DNA from: Ophiocordyceps camponoti-saundersi (nom. inval.)
Lineage: Eukaryota; Ascomycota; Sordariomycetes; Hypocreales; Ophiocordycipitaceae
Length of the DNA: 64,000 bases
Reading direction: 5' to 3'
NCBI GenBank assembly: GCA_003339415.1
Contig: PDHQ01000083.1
Span: 73,084-137,083 of the forward strand
Made by a program: the position numbers and the translations under genes. Under the pieces are notes generated by a model that was given only the letters and a program-made list of their open reading frames with translations, had not been told where the DNA came from and made no database searches. This document shows positions 44,939 to 57,200 of this stretch, one piece after another; the stretch's first letter is position 1; every line of letters begins with the position of its first letter.

Positions 44939-47664
44939 ATGTCGGACCGCCACCGCAGCCTTAACCCTAACCGGGCCTCTCTGCCCGCCGGCTCCGGCTA
45001 CGGCTCGCTCTACGCCGGCTCCGAAGCTTCCCGGCCCTACGTCACCACGCCGCGAACCTACGTCACTTCTACCTCGGCCGCTGGCGTGCCCACGACGACG
45101 CGCACCTACGCCGTCGGCCCGGACCATCGTCGGCACTCTACGCGTCGATCTACCCTCGACTCTGGCGCCGTTCGGCCGATTATTGTCACTGCCACACCCA
45201 CCGCTACCGCCGCGGCTTCTGCCGCTCCGCACAAGGACCGTTCCCACACCTCATCGTCCGCTACCCGCGCAGGCAGCCCCGTCCGCCACGATGATCACCG
45301 GCTCTACGCCCAGCCGGCCTCCTCGATCCGCTCCCACAGTACGACCCGACCCTATTACGTTTCGGCCGCCGACGATGTGGGCCGCTTTCGCGACACCATG
45401 CTGAGCTCCCGAGAGGTCGATGCCTATCGCAGCTCCCGCCCTTCTGTCGTCTACCCTAGTGACCCCCGTCATAGCAATGCTGCTGCGGACTATGGCGACG
45501 ACGGATACCAGTATACCAATGCTGGCGAGCTGGCTCGTTACGATCTCGGCGTCGCAGATCGTGCTTCGCGCCCGCGCCGTCAGGAAAGCGTCGATAGGGG
45601 CTACTATCGTAAATACGGCCCCGACAAGCGCAGCTTTAATACCAACCCCAGCCTCAGCTACAACATGAACACGAGCCGTCCGTATGACGGTAAAACTGGT
45701 CCGCCTCCGTCCACTCGTGGGTTCGACAAGATTACAAGGGCCTACGAACCCTCCCGAGACTTGCCCCCGGCTGCACCTCTTCCGCCGTCGCCTACGGTGA
45801 CGACCCAGCTCGAGGCCGCGTCTGACCGCTGGGAGACTGGACGACGCAGCGGCAGCAACCGTCCGCATTCGGTGCATCAAGACGGTGCGTCTTTCAGCTC
45901 GTCTCACCACGACGACCGTCATCGGAGCCGAGATGACGACCGCCACCGCAGCCGCGACGACCCCAACCGGTCTTTGGATCTTCCCCGCTTCAAGGACGAT
46001 AGCGTCGCCACCCGAGGCTTCGGAATTCGCACTGATGTCGGTGGACGTCGCCATTCTCGGGTCGAGGACGACTTCTTACCCGTTGAGGACCGTCACGAGA
46101 GGAGGCATGACGACGACAGTGTTGCCGAGAGGGAACGCTCTCGTCTCCGCGACAAGGTCGCCGCCGGTCTGAGCGTCGCCGCCACGGCCGTGGGACTCGC
46201 GCCTGCGGTCGCCAAGGACGATGGCGTAAGAGATACGGGCTTGAGGGAGCCAAGGAGACGTCGGAGTCCCGATGAGGGCCGTGATCGGTGGAATGAAGCG
46301 GCAGAGACTCCACTTTCCGGCGCCGATAGGGAGTCCGCCCGGACGGGGGGTTCATCGTCCTTGCGGGACGAATCGAGGCTTCACTCTGACGCTTCAGACC
46401 GTCTTCGACGAGAGTCTGAGGTTACCGCAGATAGCGTTAGACGAGATTCCGAAGCCGCCACCGCCGCCGCTACTAGCCATAGGCGAGACTCTGAGGTTGT
46501 CGACCGTCATCGACGAGACCCCGAAATCGCCGACCGTCATCGGCGGGACACCGAATCCAAAGCTCTCGCCGAGGCCGCCGCGTCCCCTTCCGACTCTGAA
46601 GACGGTCGGCGGGCGCCGCGCCGCCATCGAGGATCTGCCGCCTTTAATCCTAATGATGCCTTGGACCTCAGGCAGCTCAAGGAAGAGCTTGCTGCCCGCG
46701 ACGTTTCGGGAAAGGCCAGCGAAGACAAGCAGCATCTCGGCAGCGAGGAGAAGCAGACATCGCGCTCTCCGTCACCTATCAAGAGGCGCGGTTCAGACGA
46801 CTCGTCGAGAAGCCGCGAGCCCGTGCCGACGACGGCACCGGCGGCGGCGGCGACGAAGCAGGTCCGCCTCGTCTCCCCCCCGCGTGACAAGGCGGACGAG
46901 AGACCCCTCAAAGGCATTCTGAAGCAGCCCAGCGCCAGCTTCCCCGAGGACACGAACCCGATCCGTGAGGGCGTCGCGCCGCACAAGGAGGACAAGAAGC
47001 TCAAGGAGGCGCCGCCCGGTGCGAGATGGACCAAGATCAAAAGCAAACTTGTCAGCCCAGAGGCGCTGACCGTCGGTAAGGAGCGTTTCGAGGTCCGAGA
47101 CGACTTCGTCATCGTCCTCCGCGTCCTCAGCAAGGAAGACATTCAGACCTACGCCGCGGCGACGCTGGCCTTGAGAGGTGAGTTTGATGGGCGCTCTCTC
47201 TCTCTCTCTCTCTCTCTCCCCCCCCCCCCCCTCTCTCTCTCTCTCTTCCCCCCCCCCCTCTCTCTCTCTTCCCTCTCTCTCTCACCCCCCCTTGACTGTC
47301 TTGCTTTCAGCTGCGTTTTTGCTGACCCTTGTACGTCTATTTTTTTTACCTGGCGTCAGAGAGACGAGCGAACAGGGCGGATGGGGAACGCGACCGCGAC
47401 CCAGACGCCGAAACTGGGCGACGGCATCATCATCGGCATCGTCATGGACGGGACCACGATAGGGATGCGGATGAACGAGATGGCGAGCGGCAGAGACGGA
47501 GACGTCATACGCGAGACGACGAGGACGGTAGCGATGACGACGATGTTTATGATGATGACGACGATGATTACGACTACGATGAGGAGCACGATTCTCGGGT
47601 TAGGGACTTTGAGCCTCGTCACTCGCGATCTTATCGTGAGAGGGAGAGGGCTCACGAGGTTTGA
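44939..47664 (+). CDS. Large low-complexity protein with a conserved C-terminal WTKI/RFEVRDDFVIVLRVL block
   Basis: Two exons, 44939-47177 and 47360-47664, giving ~847 aa. The start is the first ATG after a CT-rich leader (MSDRHRSLNPN). About 650 residues are disordered and rich in Arg, Asp, Ser, with RHRRD-type repeats at ~510-560. The only globular-looking part is ~690-750: GARWTKIKSKLVSPEALTVG, then RFEVRDDFVIVLRVLSKEDI. This resembles a domain seen in large disordered ascomycete proteins (DUF8035-like, including proteins named RfeG), from memory and unverified. The short last exon is His/Arg/Asp-rich. The intervening 182-nt intron is mostly CT and C tracts. Confidence 0.78.
47194..47290. 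repeat. CT/C-rich tract inside an intron
   Basis: (CT)n runs alternate with C8-C12 runs and fill about half of the 182-nt intron of the low-complexity protein gene. Confidence 0.9.
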
Positions 47665-48350
47665 TGGTCAGGGGAGAGTCTGCCTTGAGCGTTTACTTGG
47701 ACGATTTGCTTGGTTTCGTTTCCTGCCTTGTTTTTCTAACTTGTCTTTTCTCTTTCTTTCTTCGTGTTGTCTCTATGTCTGTTAGCCATATGGAAGGAAT
47801 GGAGGCAAATCATGTCGGAGCTGAGGGACTCTTGTGAGGAACAGGTCTGGTCAGAAATAAGGGCATGTACTGTATGTATGCATATTATGTATGTACGTCG
47901 TTGTTGTATGATGGTCGTAGATTCTGATGAAAGGGCTGGTTTCATATCGTCACCTTTCTTGGAACCTGTTGACGCGGATGAAATGAGATGGTCATCTGCG
48001 GACGCTCACTTGTCGTTCCGGTCGTAGGAGCGTCTCGGGATAGGACTCTTGTTCGCCTCGTCTTGACAGATGAGGATGAGTGACGCATGGAAAGGGGGGG
48101 GGGGCCAAAGCGGGATGCCGGCTTTACGTGGACGAATATATGTTACGCGCCGGATGGGAGATGGCATGGCGGTGTGTATCCACCTTACGGTGTCGTCGAG
48201 GGGCTCGAAATACAACGTGGCATGGCATCAAGAGTGTCTCGGTAGGCGGGAGGTTCAACGACCTTGCTTAATTACCGACTTACTTACTTACATACATGTA
48301 CGTACGTCGTATATAGGTATGTAGGTGTGTATGTGTGTGTATATGCACGA

Positions 48351-48390
48351 TGCCATGCCATGCCATGTCATGTCATGTCATGTCATGTCA
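48351..48390. repeat. CATGC/CATGT pentanucleotide repeat
   Basis: Three CATGC units are followed by five CATGT units, a clear switch between two variants of one 5-bp repeat. Confidence 0.85.
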
Positions 48391-51300
48391 ACAACCGAAG
48401 ACCGGCAGACGATGATTCGGAGAAGGAGGAAAAAAAAACTACGCAGCATGGCCATTCTTTATTTCCGTATTCCGTACAACGCGGCAACTCACTCACAGCT
48501 TCCCGGGGCAGGGTTAAGTATTAGGGTGAGACGGATATGAGCCTTAATAACCGCGTCAACCAGCCGGTAAAAGCAACTACATACATACATACATGATACA
48601 GGTGTTTCCAGGTAGGTAGGTAGGTAAGTAAGGGGGGAGGTCGGTTAATCGAGGCTCGTCGAGGAAGCCGTTTTTTTTCGTTCTTTTACCTCGTTTGGCA
48701 GGGTTGTTGGCTGCAAGCATGTATGTAGGTGCATACGAATATGTGGTGTGTAAGAGAGGCCAGGTCCGGGCGTTTACGCGGATAAGCTTAGACGGGGGGG
48801 GGGCCAAGGAGATAGGGGCTACGCTGCCGTGACACGGTGAGCAAACAAAGTCACCTGAAGGAACCATGAGGAGAGGATGAAAGAGAAGGGTCTTTACTTG
48901 TGTGTGTATGTACAAGTATGTATTCGTGCAGTGTGTATGTATTCAGTCTGTCTGTATGCAAGTGTATGTATGTTATATATCATTACTGTACGGATATGTA
49001 TGTATGTAAGTAAGTATGATGCATCTTGACCGCCTCACAGCCACACACGTATGTGTGTGTGTGTGTATGTATGTATGCATGTACGCTCACACACACACAC
49101 ACACATCTACACACACCCCCTCCCCCTTTTCTCTCAGCTGAGCATCGTGTGACGACAGAAAAAGAGCAGCACGCGTAGGGCTCGGGGGGGGTGTCATGTA
49201 CATACATACATACACAAGAGAACGAAGGAAGAAGAGGAGGGGGTGTGAGTGAGTGTGAGTGAGTGAGAGAGGGAGAGAGGGAGGGGTAGGGAAGGCGAGG
49301 AGAGACAAGAGGCGGATGGATGGATGGATGGATGGATGACGAGAGCAGACGAACAAGACACACACATACATACATACATACAGCAACAAAATAAAAGCCT
49401 TGTTTTGCAAAGTCCCTCCGGCATCGTCCGTCCGATATTGATGATGACGACGGATTTCAGCCGTACTTGACGCGTGTTCCCAACTTGATTCGTCCACCGG
49501 TCTTTTTGCTTGAGACATGCCTTCGGGGTGGCTGGACGAGACCGGGCAGGCTGCGGATGGGCTTTATAGTGAATCGGTGCACTGAAGGACGCGTATACAT
49601 ACTCCTTACGGATACATATTGTACATACATACATATGTATGTGTGTGTGTGTGTGTGTGCGGAGTTACGGAGTGTGTATCCGTAGTCCGTAGATGAGGTA
49701 GGTAGTATTCGTACATCAGACATACAACACGCATAGTAGGTAGGTAGGTGTTGTATCCGTATCCGTACATGCAATTGTCCTGTCGTCTCTTTTCTTATTC
49801 TGCTTCTTCTTCTTCTTCGTCTTGTTCCCTCTCTCATGGTCGGTCAAGGATAGGGGGTGTGTATCCGTGGCCGTAGCGGGTGTTCTATTGTTAGAATATA
49901 CCATCTTTCCCCTTTCATCCCCTCCTATCCGGATCCCCCCCTCCCCGGCATAACTCATAACAATGCTGCCATCGGTTAATGGAGAAGGCGAAGAACGATT
50001 TCGTAAGTTTCGATGAGGGAAAGGAGGATTATGGCTGGTCGAGACAAGACCGTATTTACGGGACTTGAACTGCGTCTCCTCCGCTTTGCGAACCAACCCC
50101 CCCCCCCTTTTTTTTCACCACCTTTATGGCTGGCTAGATGAGAGCGTTTTTTTCTTTCTCTCTGTGAGTGTGAGAGAGTGTATCTGTATGTATGCGTCGG
50201 TACTCTCACATACTGTATCCCTAGGTATGTATTTATACATACACAACGTGAGTAAGTGAGAGTGCGTTGTGTGTGTCTCTTCTACTACTCCGTACATACA
50301 TATGTACATACATACATACTAGCTGCGTCCAGCCAGATCCGACGGTTGCCTCCCCTCCTGGATTCTGAGGGCGGGGAGTGAGGAGATGGGGGAAAAGGGG
50401 GTGTGCGGTCTTGATTCCAGCCCTCGGCAACTGCATGGTCATGTTGGCATCATGCTTCTGTTATTTCATGTACTCGATCGACCCGTCAGTGTCATCAAGC
50501 ATGTTTATGTATGAAACGACAGATGGCTGAGTTAGATGGCGGACGTTGGCGGTCTCGATGAAGTTGGGAAATCGATTTGCGCTGTTTTTTTCTGTATTCA
50601 GTAGGGGTTTGATTTTTTTTTTTATTAATGAGTTCCAACTTTCAAGACTTGCCGTGCAGGAGAGGAAAAGGGGGGGTAAAGGTCAGACGGGGTGAAGCAG
50701 TCAGACGGAGAACGAGTCCCCCTTCTCACTCACTCACTCACTTACTCTTACTCTCACTCTCACTCTGTGTGTGTGTGTGTGTCTACTGTCTCTATTCATC
50801 TTTCGTCAGTCGTCAACTGAATGATAGATGGAGATACATTGATGCTCGGGATCGGGAGATGGACGTGTTTCGGCAGATGGCATTTTCAACAAACGATGGC
50901 TACTAGTTGTCGACCCCCGGGGGAGAAAGGGAGGGGGGTGTGGGCTTCGGCTCGGTAAACTGGACGGGGGGAGGGGAAGGGGTTTCCGAATTGGCAAGTC
51001 AAGTGCCTCGACCACGACATTGCATGGGGATTCCATGATTGATTTCATGCAAGTGCATTCCGCCGACCCATAATCTGTCATCCATGGCCTGGTAGCGGTC
51101 GAGGCCGTAACCCTGCTGCCGAGATTCCGCGACGGAGGCGTGTGCAGGTAGAAAAACGATTTGTCGTCGAGAGTCAGTTTGCAGCAGTAGCATGTTACAG
51201 GTTATGCTTATGGTACATACAACAACGCTGGTATCCGTGATCGAAGCCGTCTTCGATTGCCTGTTCTATGTATGTATGTACGGATTATGTGTCTGTCTAT

Positions 51301-52221
51301 CTGCTGCCCAGTACGCAAGAAGATTACAGTGTATGTATGTAGGTGGGATGATAAGGACAAAAGGAAACGTCTCATCCAGCAGCAAAGACGAGACGAGACG
51401 TTGCGTGTGGGTCCGTCGAGAATCGATGGCGCATCCGATAGTTGATGGTGAAGAAGGAGATGAGGATGATGAAGATGACGAAGAAGAAGAAGAAGAAGAA
51501 GGAGAAAACGAAGACGACAAAGACGAAGAGAAGAAGGAAAGAAACACAACACAGACAAACAGAGGGCGCGAGACACTAAAACACGCAGCAGGGTTCGTGT
51601 TAGAGAGCAGAGCCGGAAGGGGGGAAAGGAAGGGAAGAGTAGCAAGGATTTACCTGGATCAGATTCGACTGCGCATAATCACCATGTCCCCTCATTTTTT
51701 CCTCCTTTGCCCCCCCCCTGGTTTTTATCTTTGCTATCCTGACAGGGAAACCCCAGACTCAACAAACTTCGACGAGGGCGGCAACTGGTGGCGTCATCGT
51801 ATTCATCCAAGGCGTGTCGAGAAGAAAGAGGAAAGAACCAAGATGTCAATCAATAATCAAAAAGTCTTAATACTTACTGAGATGTACATAAATACATACA
51901 CATGATACGGTGCAAGTTTATGGTTGTGGTTGTGGTTGTGGTTGTTGTTGTTGTTGTATGTATGTATCAGTACAGCACTCCGTAGTAGTAGTTGTTGTAC
52001 TTGTTGTAGTTGCCGTGTCTTCTGTTTAAATGAATGTAACCATGACCATGCATGCGGTAATCAAGGAGAACAACATCTGGGCGCCTCTCAACTCGGTCGG
52101 TAACTCGGTCGTGCTCGCGGAGGCGGGCCGACGGAGCATTGAATTTTCTCGTTCTTCCTCTTTGCGGTAGGGCATTTTTAGCTCGCTGGGCGTGCTGCTA
52201 TAAGTGGGATGCGCTCACTAC

Positions 52222-52241
52222 TACGGAGTATGTACTCCGTA
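52222..52241. repeat. Palindrome of 9-bp arms TACGGAGTA / TACTCCGTA
   Basis: Perfect inverted arms are separated by TG. The same half-site TACTCCGTA recurs alone elsewhere in the 48-54 kb region. Confidence 0.85.
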
Positions 52242-54063
52242 CTACTGCGTAAACGGCTAATGACGCAGATAGATACTCCCCTGAAGGGGGGGGGGCGTGT
52301 AAGTGTGATGTGATGTGATGAGAATTTATGTACGGATACGGATACTCCGTACATATATAATCCGTACATATTCTTTTCTTCTTGCAATATCCACGACTAT
52401 CCGCACAAGTCACGGCTTATGTATTATCTGCTCTCGCTTCTATCTCACTCTCTCCATCACCATCTCCGTCACCATCTCTCTGTCTGTTCCTAGCCATCGG
52501 TTCAAGGCGAATCGTATGGCCAGTATGTATGTACGGATGTGTATGTTTGTGTACGGATTATATATATGTACATGTGTATGCACACACGTATGTATGTAGT
52601 GTTAAGCCGCCACTCTGACCATCCCCATCTCAACGTTCGCCTCAGAGCCGTGCTCCGTACGCATATACAGTACATATAGCTACTATACGGATATATACAA
52701 TGTGAGGCACTTGAGCTGGCTGACTGATAATCTATCCCAAGCCAACCTAACCGCCTCCCATGTATGTATATATCTATGGAGAGGAACATAGAGCATGAAC
52801 GCATCAACTTCGGACCTTTTCGCCCTGAATTTGACATTGCCTCAATCCTTGTGCAATGTCCCAATTGCCCGGCTGTTTCGGCTCCGAGGCGCGGTTGCCT
52901 TGGAACTTCGTGTGGTGTACCGTCTGGGTAGCCTGTAAGGCGAAAAGGAGAGACGTCTAGGGTAGGGAGAGACTTTCACGAATTCAAAATACCACAATCT
53001 GGAAGTAATATGCCCAGCCAACCAGGACAGAAAGAAAGAGTTGCTGCCAGTAGATATACCTATGCTGTTAGTGTTACTACAAAATAGCATAACGTAGATA
53101 ACTGATCCGAGCATCGGCGCATGGAACATGTGTGCAATACGGCATATATGTAGATATATATATGTATGCATACATGTATCCGTATATATCTATCCAATCT
53201 ATCTTCATAGTGTATTTCTGTACTCCGTATTAATGCTAAAACTTACATGATTAAACTCTCTCAAGCCTGTATGGTGGCATTTTACGCCTCTGAGCTACCT
53301 CGCGATCATCAGACTCATATGTATGTATTCCATACTCCTCGAGTCCTCCTCACAGAAGTCGGACTGAAGCATGCGTTCATTACCCTAAACCGGTTAATCG
53401 GCGGCTTATCCAGTGCTATACGTACAACACCCATGCAGTGATGTACGACTATCGGACATGGAGACAGCTGTCCGTACTAACTACTAAGTGATTGTGATGC
53501 AAGATCCGAGCCAGAAAATAAGAGCCTCGATAGAGGGGCTGTTCGAGGCCTCCTTACCAGGGATTGTGTGTATGCACTTTACCCGTATGTAGGTATCGTA
53601 CTCCGTACGCGCTTCATACTTCATACATACATGTACATACATACATACACACACACACATGCTGCCGTGCCGCAGCCACTCCGCATTCTGGCCGTTGCAA
53701 CTTTAAACCACTCCCCTGGAGCGGGGATGCAGCGATCAGACGGCAAGGTTGACAGGGTCCGGCCTCTCCAGGCACGCCGGCAGTCAGCCCTATCGACCAG
53801 GACCAGTGCTTAAAGGTTGCAGGAGGCATGTGTTTGTGTAGGTATGCATGTATGTATGTATTCACGCCCGTAAATATCCGTGTACGTCCGTACACTCTTG
53901 TGTTTTCGTAGACGTCTAGTAGCCCGTAGGTAGATGGGTAGGGGATAGATATCGACCGGACTTACTTACGAAGTAGGTTAGGGGGGATGATTACCAGGCA
54001 GCATGTGTGTATGTATGTACGGATATGTTCTTACATGTTTGTAAGTATGTACGTGTGTATGTA

Positions 54064-54068
54064 GGTAG
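54064..54068. repeat. Target site duplication, left copy (GGTAG)
   Basis: GGTAG directly precedes the left LTR and is repeated at 59986-59990 directly after the right LTR. Five bp is the usual copia duplication length. Confidence 0.85.
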
Positions 54069-54208
54069 TATGGTGACACAAGGTGGGCACAGGCCATCGG
54101 GTGGGTGCACTGATGTGTGTGTATTATGTGTGCTAGGTCTAGGCTAGGATGGCTAGGCTAGGTCGTGTGCGAGGTCGGGCGGGGCTGGTCACGTGGACCC
54201 CCTCAACA
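54069..54208 (-). repeat. LTR, left copy (3' LTR of the element)
   Basis: 140 bp from TATGGTGACACAAGG to CCCCTCAACA. It differs from the right copy at three sites only, all C here and T there. It contains GTCACGTGGACC and internal CTAGG repeats. Confidence 0.93.
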
Positions 54209-54216
54209 CCCCCCTT
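54209..54216 (-). other. Polypurine tract of the retrotransposon
   Basis: On the minus strand AAGGGGGG directly precedes the TGTTGAGG start of the 3' LTR, the expected place for plus-strand DNA priming. Confidence 0.75.
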
Positions 54217-57200
54217 CAGGCCCGCTCAAACGAGCGGAAAATAGTTATCCCGTGCCGCAAAGCGCGGAAAACAATAAAATAGCAAAAATAGCGTTTTTAG
54301 GCTTTTCTTAAAGGGCCGGCAAAGGGCTTAAATAGCTTAAAAACGCAATAAAAAATAGGATCTAAGAGATTAAATTAGGTCCCGGATAGGGTTATTCTAT
54401 TCCGGATCGGTCGATTAGTAAAGGAAATAGCAGAAAATAGCAGGAATAGGCCTCTCTAAGCTACTCTTAAGGGGCCTTAAATAGGTTAATCTAAGCTATT
54501 AAGAAGGTTAAATTAAGCCGTTAAGAGGGGTTAAAACGCCTATATAAAGGGTATTAAGAGGCCTAATTTAAAGGAAAATTCCTCTTTAGGCTAGGGGCTA
54601 AAGATAGGCTATAAGCCTTACGGCTATATATATATATAGAGAGAGGTATCGTTATTCGCATCGCTTAGCAGGGAAATACCGCTAAAGTCGTGCGAGTTAA
54701 TATATCTAATAGTAAGGGGCCTAAAGGTGCCTGCTATTAATACTTTTAAGGCTAGAATAATCGCTTAGAGGCGTGTTAAAGGGCATATATCGCGGGATCG
54801 GCGGCGGCACGAAGCCGGGCTAACGGTAAGGTTAATAATCGCGAGCCTCTTTAGGGCGTTAATCGCGATATGCCTTATCCGTCCTCTCTTAATCGATACC
54901 TACCTCTCTAGAACGATCCGTCCTATCTTAATCGATAGCCGCAGCGCGACGCTAATTACTTTTCTTTCTTAAGATCCCCCCTTTAGGTACGGGATCCCCC
55001 GGTAATAGAAATCTTACACTATATTATTTATTAGTCTTTCGATTCGATCGATCAGTTCGTTCGGTATCGGTGCTATCGTTGTCGGGTGGTATAAGGGTAT
55101 CGCGGGCTTTGTTATCGGGCGCCCTAAGCTTGTCTAATAGCGCACGAGGGCTGCCCTTTATATTATTTTTAGCCTTAGAGGGCAAGATCGTAATCTTCGG
55201 GTCGGAAAGATATAATATATAGACGAATTTAGCGTATTAGAGGCGCTATAGAGGCTTTATAAGGCTATCTGCGGCTATATCGGCTATGCCGATATGCTAG
55301 ATCGTAAAGAATCGCTTTTCCACGCGATTAATAATCTATTTATATCGTATATTAATATACCTCGTTCGGGCTACTTTAAACTTATTAAGGGTGATAGCTT
55401 TAGCGTTAAGGCTATTAGTAAATATAATTATAGGCGTCTATTACTATAGTAGCTTTAAGTTCTTAAGAATCTCGTTTATCTAGATTAGGCTTATACCTAT
55501 AGGCGTTAAATTAATAAATTCGGCCTCCGTTAACGATAGCGTTATAAGCGTCTGCCGTTTCGATTTCTAGTATACGGGGCCTATACTAACGAAAACGATA
55601 TATCCGGCTATCGAGTATCTTATATGCAAATTATCTGCAAAAAAGGCATCTATAAAGATACGAGGTTTTAAATCTTAAGGGCTGCAAGCACCTCCGAGCG
55701 TAAGGCCTAGGCTCTTCGTGCCGTGAAGGTATCGTATTAAATTCTTCTATATAAGAAAGTACGAGGCGGTCGGATTAAGGTTACCTTCGTATAATTTGCT
55801 ATTCGTGAAGGCTAAATTAGGCCTTATACCGTTAGAGAGATAATTTATACTGCCTATCCTTTTTAGCTACTCTTTTTAAGGTATCGTAAGCGGCTATATT
55901 TTCTAATTAGCGGGTATTTTAACCTTAGGCGGCTAGGGCGTTTATACGGCGTTTGTGACGCCTTCGCCGAATAATTCGAGTATTTTAGTAGTATATTTCT
56001 CTTAGTATACGCAGATTATATACGTAGCACGGTTCCTACGGAATTATAAGCCTAAGAAGGTAGTAGGTTCGCCTAAGTCGCGCAGATCCTATAATTCCTT
56101 TAAAATGCCCTTTCCCTTATCTATAAGAGCGGCTATAGGCGCTATAATTATAGTATCGTTAACGTAAAGGAGCATAATAAATCCCTTAGGGTATATATAG
56201 ATATAGAACTCGGATTTAAGTTACTACTATCTACGGCGTTTAAGGGCCTCGCTAGCGTAGGTAAACTATATCGCGGGAGATAACTTAAAGCCGTATAGGG
56301 CTCGATTAAGCCTATATACTCGATTCGTGCCGTCTTCGAAGAGATACGGCTAATCGACGAAAAATTCCTCCTAATAAGGGGCGTTCACGAACGCGTTTAT
56401 AACGTTAAATTATTACTATTCGAGATCTTAGGAGGCTATAATCGATAGGAATACTCGAACGGAAGAGAGGTGTGCTATAGCGGCGTAGAGGTCCTTAACA
56501 GAGTGCAAGGCCTCTTCTTTATCCCCTCTTACGTACTAGCGTGCCTTAGTAATTATAGCTTTATTCTCGGGCGTTTTTATCGTAAATACCTATTTGCCGG
56601 GTAGAACTTACTTACCGATAGGTTAATTAACGAGATCCTAGGTATATCGACTATATAGAGCTTTAATTTCGGTATTTATCGCTAGGCGCTAATAGGAGAG
56701 ATAATCGGATTACTTACGGATATCCTACTAGCCCTTAGGCGTCGATAGTATTAGAACGTTAAATACGGCGTTAATCGGCAGGACGAAGTCGGGAATCTCT
56801 GCCTCTTCTTCGTCGATATCTCTAAAGACGGCGTTAGCAGTAGATTTAGCTATAGCGGCCGTCGCAGAACGGGTCTTGCGATTAGTAGCGGGTATCGTAG
56901 CCTTATTCCTCAGCTTAGCCTGCGGAGGAGCTTCTTTATCGGCCAGATTATTAAATCGGGCACTATAGGGCGTTTAATCGGGCGTAAGGAATTATATCAT
57001 GTTCGGAGGCGTAGCCGGTTTTTCGGATTAAGAAGGGCCTGCGGTTTTATTACCTAAATTAGGTATATTTCCCGCCTTAGGGTCACTAGCAGGCTCTTAT
57101 AAGCCTCGATCGCTAGGACGATTATAATTATTATCGTTATTATTATTATTATTATTAATATCGTTAGGTCCGAATCGGAAGAATTCGTCTTTATTAAGTT

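Larger units (their letters stand above)
47665..54068. other. 6.4-kb gene-poor, microsatellite-rich region
   Basis: No conserved reading frame was found on either strand. The region carries GTAT/ACAT tetranucleotides throughout (for example 48578-48595, 49000-49080, 50293-50318), CATGC/CATGT repeats at ~48351-48390, GGAT repeats at ~49314-49338, (GT)n at ~49640-49660 and ~50767-50781, GAA/GAT runs at ~51448-51530, GGTTGT repeats at ~51922-51957 and many TACTCCGTA motifs. It may contain non-coding transcripts, but nothing in the sequence shows one. Confidence 0.65.

Noticed and set aside
48351..50320. Possible CRISPR-like or satellite array from the many short repeats
   Set aside because: Units are 4-5 bp microsatellites without spaced direct repeats; the sequence is eukaryotic.
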